Assembly: GCA_903828955.1 (NCBI GenBank) | Contig: CAIKOA010000002.1 | Span: 1 to 34,494 of the forward strand | Length of the DNA: 34,494 bases | Origin: an uncultured Microcaldota archaeon | GTDB lineage: Archaea > Micrarchaeota > Micrarchaeia > Anstonellales > Bilamarchaeaceae | Reading direction: 5' to 3' | In this document: positions 30,871 to 34,494 of the stretch, piece by piece | Layout: each line of letters opens with the position of its first letter | Numbering within the stretch: the stretch's first letter is position 1 | Made by a program: the position numbers and the translations under genes | The notes under the pieces: model-generated | The model's database searches: none | The model's input: only the letters and a program-made list of their open reading frames with translations | Told to the model about the DNA's origin: nothing

Positions 30871-31965
30871 ATGATAATAAAGGACCCGGTGCATGGAAAC
30901 ATTCCTTTCAATGAGTTTGAGGGGAAGATAATTGATTCCCCGGAATTCCAGCGCTTGCGCGGAATACGGCAGCTTGGGATGACTTACCTTGTTTACCCTG
31001 GAGCGATGCATACGCGCTTTGAGCATTCGGTTGGGACGATGCATCTTGCTTCGCGCATGTGCGACCGCATGGGGATTTCCGGCGACGAAAAGGAATTGAT
31101 AAGGATTTATGCGCTCCTGCACGATGTGGGGCATGCGGCATTTTCGCATGAGAGCGAGAAGGCGCTCGGAGATAAGTTCGGTGAGCACGAAGAAAGGGGC
31201 AAGAAAATAATCTCCGGCCCGCTTAAGGATGTGCTTTCTGAAAAGTTCTCGGCTTCTAAACTCCTTTCCGGTGGAAAGGGGCTCTGCGGGATGATAACTG
31301 CAGGGGATTTGGGCGCAGACAGGATGGACTATTTACTGCGTGATGCGCACCACATCGGGGTATCTTACGGGGCGGTGGATATTGACAGGATACTTTATAC
31401 TCTTAGAATTGAGAAAAAGAAAATAGTTTTGGAAAGAGGCGGGCTGGAGGCTGCTGAATCTCTCCTTGTGGGAAGGTTCATGATGTTTTCAACCGTCTAT
31501 TTGCACAAGACCGTGCGCATAGGTTCGGCAATGCTGAACAAGGGTATTTCCCTTGCACTTGCGGAAGGGATGGACCCGCAGGTTGTGCTCAGCGGAACGG
31601 ACGTAATCGCATTGAACGAAATCCTGAAAACAAAGAACGGGGGGGCCTATGCATCTGCTCTTCTTGAGCGGAGACTGTACAAGCTTGCCTATGCCGCGGA
31701 TGGTGTTCTGGGGGAGCCGGACAGGATTGCTGCGGAACTCTCGGATTCCTGCGGATGCGATGTTCTTGTGGATTCGCCGCCTTCCTTTGCAAAACGGGGG
31801 GAAGTCGAAGTGAAGGCTGAAGGCGGGCTGCGGGAGATTGCGGATGTTTCTGATTTGGTGCAGTCGCTTGCGCACGCGGAAGAAAGAAGGAAGAAAACGC
31901 TCATCCTGTGCCCGCAGGAGAATAAGGAGAAAGTAAGAAAAACCGCTGAAAAGCTCCTTAGGTAA
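30871..31965 (+). CDS. HD-domain phosphohydrolase (dNTPase-like)
   Basis: A 364-aa protein of the HD superfamily. The start IIKDPVHGNIPFNEFEGKIID is typical of SAMHD1/dGTPase-like HD proteins. The metal ligands are in FEHSVGTMHLA (H52), ALLHDVGHAAFSH (H84, D85) and AGDLGADRMDYLLRDAHHIG. The C-terminal part (about 290-364) is an alpha/beta domain ending KTAEKLLR. A deoxynucleotide triphosphohydrolase role would match the nucleotide genes nearby, but HD proteins act on other phosphates too. It starts 2 nt after the AbrB-like gene (GAGG 8 nt before ATG) and is probably in the same transcript. Confidence 0.88.
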   Translation: MIIKDPVHGNIPFNEFEGKIIDSPEFQRLRGIRQLGMTYLVYPGAMHTRFEHSVGTMHLASRMCDRMGISGDEKELIRIYALLHDVGHAAFSHESEKALGDKFGEHEERGKKIISGPLKDVLSEKFSASKLLSGGKGLCGMITAGDLGADRMDYLLRDAHHIGVSYGAVDIDRILYTLRIEKKKIVLERGGLEAAESLLVGRFMMFSTVYLHKTVRIGSAMLNKGISLALAEGMDPQVVLSGTDVIALNEILKTKNGGAYASALLERRLYKLAYAADGVLGEPDRIAAELSDSCGCDVLVDSPPSFAKRGEVEVKAEGGLREIADVSDLVQSLAHAEERRKKTLILCPQENKEKVRKTAEKLLR

Positions 31966-32134
31966 GGGTTGGCACAAGAATTCCCGCAATGTGGATTGCA
32001 ATCACTATTACGACTACCGCAATCAGGAATGCTTTTGCGTCCATCGACTTTCCGCCAAGGTCGGTTGTGGGTGAAAGCCCCATGATGCCGGCAGAAGCCA
32101 TGGGCATCGATACGTTATCTCTTTTCAAAGACAT
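31958..32134 (-). CDS. Sec61-beta / SecG-type preprotein translocase subunit
   Basis: A 58-aa protein that I found by reading the minus strand. A soluble N-terminus with SAGIMGLSPTTDLGGKSMD is followed by one TM helix (AFLIAVVVIVIAIHIAGIL, about 35-53). That matches archaeal Sec61-beta in order, length and the SAG motif near the start. The subunit is part of the SecYE-beta translocon in the cell membrane. It overlaps the convergent HD gene by 8 nt and is divergent from the PAC2 gene. ATG 32134 lies about 30 bp after a TATA-like run. Confidence 0.85.
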   Translation of the reverse strand: MSLKRDNVSMPMASAGIMGLSPTTDLGGKSMDAKAFLIAVVVIVIAIHIAGILVPTLT

Positions 32135-32187
32135 GGGGAATACGGTGTATAAGAATAATTAAAAACCTTATATCCGGAGTAAACGGC

Positions 32188-32904
32188 ATGCACATCGAAT
32201 ATAAGCAGCTCAAGCCCATTGACCTCGAAGGGGCGACGACCATCGTAGGGTTCCCGACTGCGGGGCTTGTGGGAAGCATCGCGGCTTCCTACCTTACTTC
32301 TAAACTGGACATGGAGATGGTGGGGTACTTTTCAAGCGAGAAGATACCGCCGGTAACGGCAATACACGACTATAAACCTATGCCGCCTTTGCGCGTTTAT
32401 GCGTCCAAGAAATTCAAATTGCTTGTGATTCTTTCCGAGATAGTCACCCCGATTTCCATTTCGAACGAGATGGCGCGGGAAATCTCCAAGATGGCCCTCA
32501 AAGTCAAGTCCCCGCTCGTGATTACCCTTGGCGGCATTTCCATGCACCAGGACGAGAATGCTGTTTACGGGATTTCCACCAATGAGGAGCTTGTTGCTTC
32601 CCTTGAGAAGAAGGGCGAAATAAACAGGGTGAAAGAAGGCGCGACCACTGGGGTTGCAGGGCTTCTTCTTACTCCCGGGATGACTAAGGCGCCGGTGCTT
32701 TCGCTCTTGGCGGAAACAATGGAGGAGCAGCCGGACCCCAAAGCCGCTTCGAATGTTTTGCGGGTGCTTGCGAAATTGCTTGGAATAAAATTGGATACTG
32801 CGGAACTGGAAGCGGAGGCGAAGATACTTGCCAATGCGACCAAGGAGGCGGTTGCCGGGGCAATGCAGAGCAAGCGGAAGCAGATGGGCTCGATGTACGG
32901 TTGA
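32188..32904 (+). CDS. PAC2-family protein (proteasome assembly chaperone-like)
   Basis: A 238-aa protein of the PAC2 family, whose archaeal member PbaA binds proteasome alpha rings or acts as a peptidase-like partner. The motifs TTIVGFPTAGLVGSIAASYL, IPPVTAIHDYKPMPPLRVY, ILSEIVTPISISNEMAREI and GLLLTPGMTKAPVLSLLAETME are all family-like. ATG 32188 has GGAG 8 nt upstream. It is followed by a T-rich run and tRNA-Leu. No proteasome gene lies in the window. Confidence 0.9.
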   Translation: MHIEYKQLKPIDLEGATTIVGFPTAGLVGSIAASYLTSKLDMEMVGYFSSEKIPPVTAIHDYKPMPPLRVYASKKFKLLVILSEIVTPISISNEMAREISKMALKVKSPLVITLGGISMHQDENAVYGISTNEELVASLEKKGEINRVKEGATTGVAGLLLTPGMTKAPVLSLLAETMEEQPDPKAASNVLRVLAKLLGIKLDTAELEAEAKILANATKEAVAGAMQSKRKQMGSMYG

Positions 32905-32913
32905 ACCCCAACT

Positions 32914-32937
32914 CTTCTATTTTTATTATTTTATAAG
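32914..32937 (+). promoter_or_regulatory. T-rich end of the PAC2 gene and tRNA-Leu TATA box
   Basis: CTATTTTTATTATTTTATAAGC serves both as a T-rich 3' end for the PAC2 gene and, at its right edge (TTTTATAAGC), as TATA box about 40 bp before the mature tRNA-Leu. Confidence 0.4.
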
Positions 32938-32972
32938 CGTAAATAGACTGCTCCTTTAGACTATTTTTCCAC

Positions 32973-33057
32973 GCAGGGGTGGCGGAGCCTGGAAAACGCG
33001 CAGGACTTAAGATCCTGTGGCTTAGTGCCTACGCAGGTTCAAATCCTGCCCCCTGCA
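32973..33057 (+). tRNA. tRNA-Leu (anticodon UAA)
   Basis: An 85-nt tRNA with a long variable arm. The acceptor is GCAGGGG/CCCCTGC with discriminator A. The anticodon stem CAGGA/TCCTG holds loop CTTAAGA, which gives anticodon TAA. The variable arm GGC-TTAGT-GCC and the T arm GCAGG-TTCAAAT-CCTGC complete the fold. No intron and no encoded CCA. A run of seven T follows (33058-33064) and probably terminates transcription. Confidence 0.97.
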
Positions 33058-33238
33058 TTTTTTTGTTTTCATCACATCCGATAAAAACATAAAAAACCAC
33101 AAATACATACCTTTATTAATGCCAACTTCGTAAATAACACTAGAGAAAACGAAAAAATTCTGGTTTTCTTTATCCTCCTATCGAAGATTAGAGACGATAA
33201 ATGAAATCAAGTTTTTCGAAGATATAGGTGGATAAAAA
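33058..33238 (+). promoter_or_regulatory. AT-rich leader of the DEAD-box helicase
   Basis: This 181-nt stretch has no ORF of note. It starts with the T-run after tRNA-Leu. AGAAAAC (33144-33150) and GTTTTCT (33163-33169) can pair in a hairpin, and CGAAGATTA/CGAAGATATA repeats lie at 33182 and 33217. GGTGG about 8 nt before ATG 33239 is the SD. A long structured leader fits cold- or stress-controlled translation, which is inference. Confidence 0.4.
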
Positions 33239-34494
33239 ATGAAATTCGGAGAGATGAGCATAAGCGATAGAACAATCGCTGCGCTCGAAGAAATGGGATA
33301 TGTCGATGCAACAGAGGTTCAGGAGAAGACAATACCTCTAATGCTTGCGGAAAGGGACGTGATGGTGCGCAGCCAGACCGGCACAGGGAAGACTGCGGCA
33401 TTTGGAGTCGGGCTAATCGAAGTGATAACGAAAAAACGCGGGCGTAAGGCGCTCATTCTTGCGCCAACGCGCGAACTTGCGGCGCAGATTACCAAGGAAC
33501 TGCGCTCGATTGCAAAACACCACAACCTCAATATATTTGCGATCTATGGCGGAACCGGAATGGGGAAGCAGGTTTCGCTTTTGCGGAAAGGCTTTGACAT
33601 TGTAGTTGCTACTCCGGGAAGATTGCTTGACCACGTGCGCCAGGGAACGATTAGATTGGAATACGTAAACTGGATCGTGCTGGATGAGGCGGACAGGATG
33701 CTGGACATGGGCTTCAAGCCGGATATTGACAAGGTTCTCAGCCTGATTGGGCAGGAAAGGCAGGTTGCGCTTTTCTCTGCAACCCTCGATGGGGAAGTGC
33801 AGGGGATTGCGCGAAGGTTCATGGAAAATCCGGAAATAGTTGAGGTAGGGGAAGTTGGGAAGGTCGAGCAGATAGATGAACACTTCATAGAGCTCAGCAG
33901 GGCCGAGAAATTGGACCGCTTAAAGGAAATATTGAAAAGCGAGCCGATGTCAAGGACATTGATTTTCCTGGGCTCGAAAATAGGAGTCGAGAAAATCTGC
34001 AGGAAGCTGAATGCCGCAGGGATTTCCGCAAACTACCTTCATGGGGGGCTGAGCCAGGGGCAGAGGGACCGTGCAGTGCGCGGGTTCCAGGAGGGCTCAT
34101 ATAGAATACTCGTAGCTACGGATGTTGCTGCCCGCGGAATCCATGTGGACAATATCTCGCACGTGATAAACTACGACCAGGCAGAGTCTGACAAGATGCA
34201 CACCCACCGGATAGGAAGGACCGGAAGGATGGGAAAAGGCGGAAAGGCAATTACTTTTGTAGAAACTGACCCGCTTCCGAAAAAGCACTATGGGGGGCAC
34301 GGGGGCAGGCCGCAATCCTCAGGCTATGGAAACAGGCCGGAGCGCGGAGGATACGGAAGGCCACGCCAGAGGGAAGGATATGGAGGGGGCCCCAGAAGCC
34401 GGGATGAATCTGGAGGGGAATCCGATTCGTACGGAGGCGAGAGGCGCTCTTCTTCGCATTCTTCGGGATTCAGGGGCAGGCCGCGCGACCGCAG
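33239..34494 (+). CDS. DEAD-box RNA helicase (3' end outside window)
   Basis: At least 418 residues of an ATP-dependent RNA helicase, cut by the window edge. All motifs are in order: the Q motif region (TEVQEKTIP), motif I SQTGTGKT (45-52), PTRELA (76-81), TPGR (125-128), DEAD (149-152), SAT (180-182), then YLHGGLSQGQRD, ATDVAARGIHV and HRIGRTGR. From about residue 350 a Gly/Arg/Ser-rich, RGG-like tail continues to the edge, likely for RNA binding. Archaeal helicases of this type unwind RNA during ribosome assembly and at low temperature. ATG 33239 has GGTGG upstream. Confidence 0.96.
   Translation, partial: MKFGEMSISDRTIAALEEMGYVDATEVQEKTIPLMLAERDVMVRSQTGTGKTAAFGVGLIEVITKKRGRKALILAPTRELAAQITKELRSIAKHHNLNIFAIYGGTGMGKQVSLLRKGFDIVVATPGRLLDHVRQGTIRLEYVNWIVLDEADRMLDMGFKPDIDKVLSLIGQERQVALFSATLDGEVQGIARRFMENPEIVEVGEVGKVEQIDEHFIELSRAEKLDRLKEILKSEPMSRTLIFLGSKIGVEKICRKLNAAGISANYLHGGLSQGQRDRAVRGFQEGSYRILVATDVAARGIHVDNISHVINYDQAESDKMHTHRIGRTGRMGKGGKAITFVETDPLPKKHYGGHGGRPQSSGYGNRPERGGYGRPRQREGYGGGPRSRDESGGESDSYGGERRSSSHSSGFRGRPRDR

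Noticed and set aside
1-34494. CRISPR array, rRNA or integrated virus.
   Set aside because: No regularly spaced direct repeats, no rRNA-like stretch and no run of structural phage genes were seen.

Overview
The window is archaeal chromosome. Ribosomal protein L10e, a Sec61-beta type translocon subunit, endonuclease Q, a stand-alone GMP synthase ATPase subunit, the PyrB/PyrI pair, a PAC2-family proteasome-chaperone homologue, a class III (type IV pilin) signal peptide and TATA-box/leaderless promoter spacing all point that way. Many small or unrecognised proteins, tight packing and frequent 4-nt overlaps suggest a small-genome lineage, perhaps DPANN (Micrarchaeota/Diapherotrites-like); that placement is inference. 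Almost all of the sequence is coding. No gene-free stretch exceeds about 210 nt, and there is no CRISPR array or rRNA.

Layout. 1-6.3 kb: end of a membrane protein; L10e with a winged-helix/coiled-coil protein; an unrecognised 545-aa protein; hisS followed by a short HisA-like protein. 6.4-12.2 kb: two small unknown proteins, a P-loop kinase/dCMP deaminase fusion, ScpB and ScpA, a four-CBS protein with a ribosome-hibernation (HPF/RaiA-like) tail, a pilin-like protein and endonuclease Q. 12.3-13.5 kb: an IS200/IS605-family TnpB-only element that appears to split a promoter. 13.6-19.6 kb: guaA subunit B, an unknown gene, tRNA-Glu, tmk, pyrB-pyrI, prs and a GT4 glycosyltransferase, a region dominated by nucleotide synthesis. 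19.6-25.8 kb: a five-gene operon around a VirB4/HerA-type ATPase with four partners, the most unusual system in the window. 25.9-34.5 kb: purB, an unknown gene, an MNT-HEPN toxin-antitoxin pair, an unknown basic protein, AMMECR1 with an AbrB-like partner, an HD phosphohydrolase, Sec61-beta, a PAC2 protein, tRNA-Leu and a DEAD-box helicase cut by the window edge.

How it fits together. Nucleotide supply (Prs, PyrBI, Tmk, GuaA-B, PurB), dNTP-pool control (deaminase fusion, HD protein) and repair of deaminated DNA (EndoQ) are spread through the window. Chromosome organisation (ScpAB) and translation (L10e, HisS, tRNAs, CBS-HPF, DEAD helicase) make up most of the rest. The VirB4-like operon looks like a membrane-spanning motor: a two-helix anchor with a VirB4 N-terminal-like domain, the ATPase, a Cys-motif membrane protein, a winged-helix coiled-coil protein and a large surface protein. 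Its substrate, possibly DNA, is not shown by the sequence.
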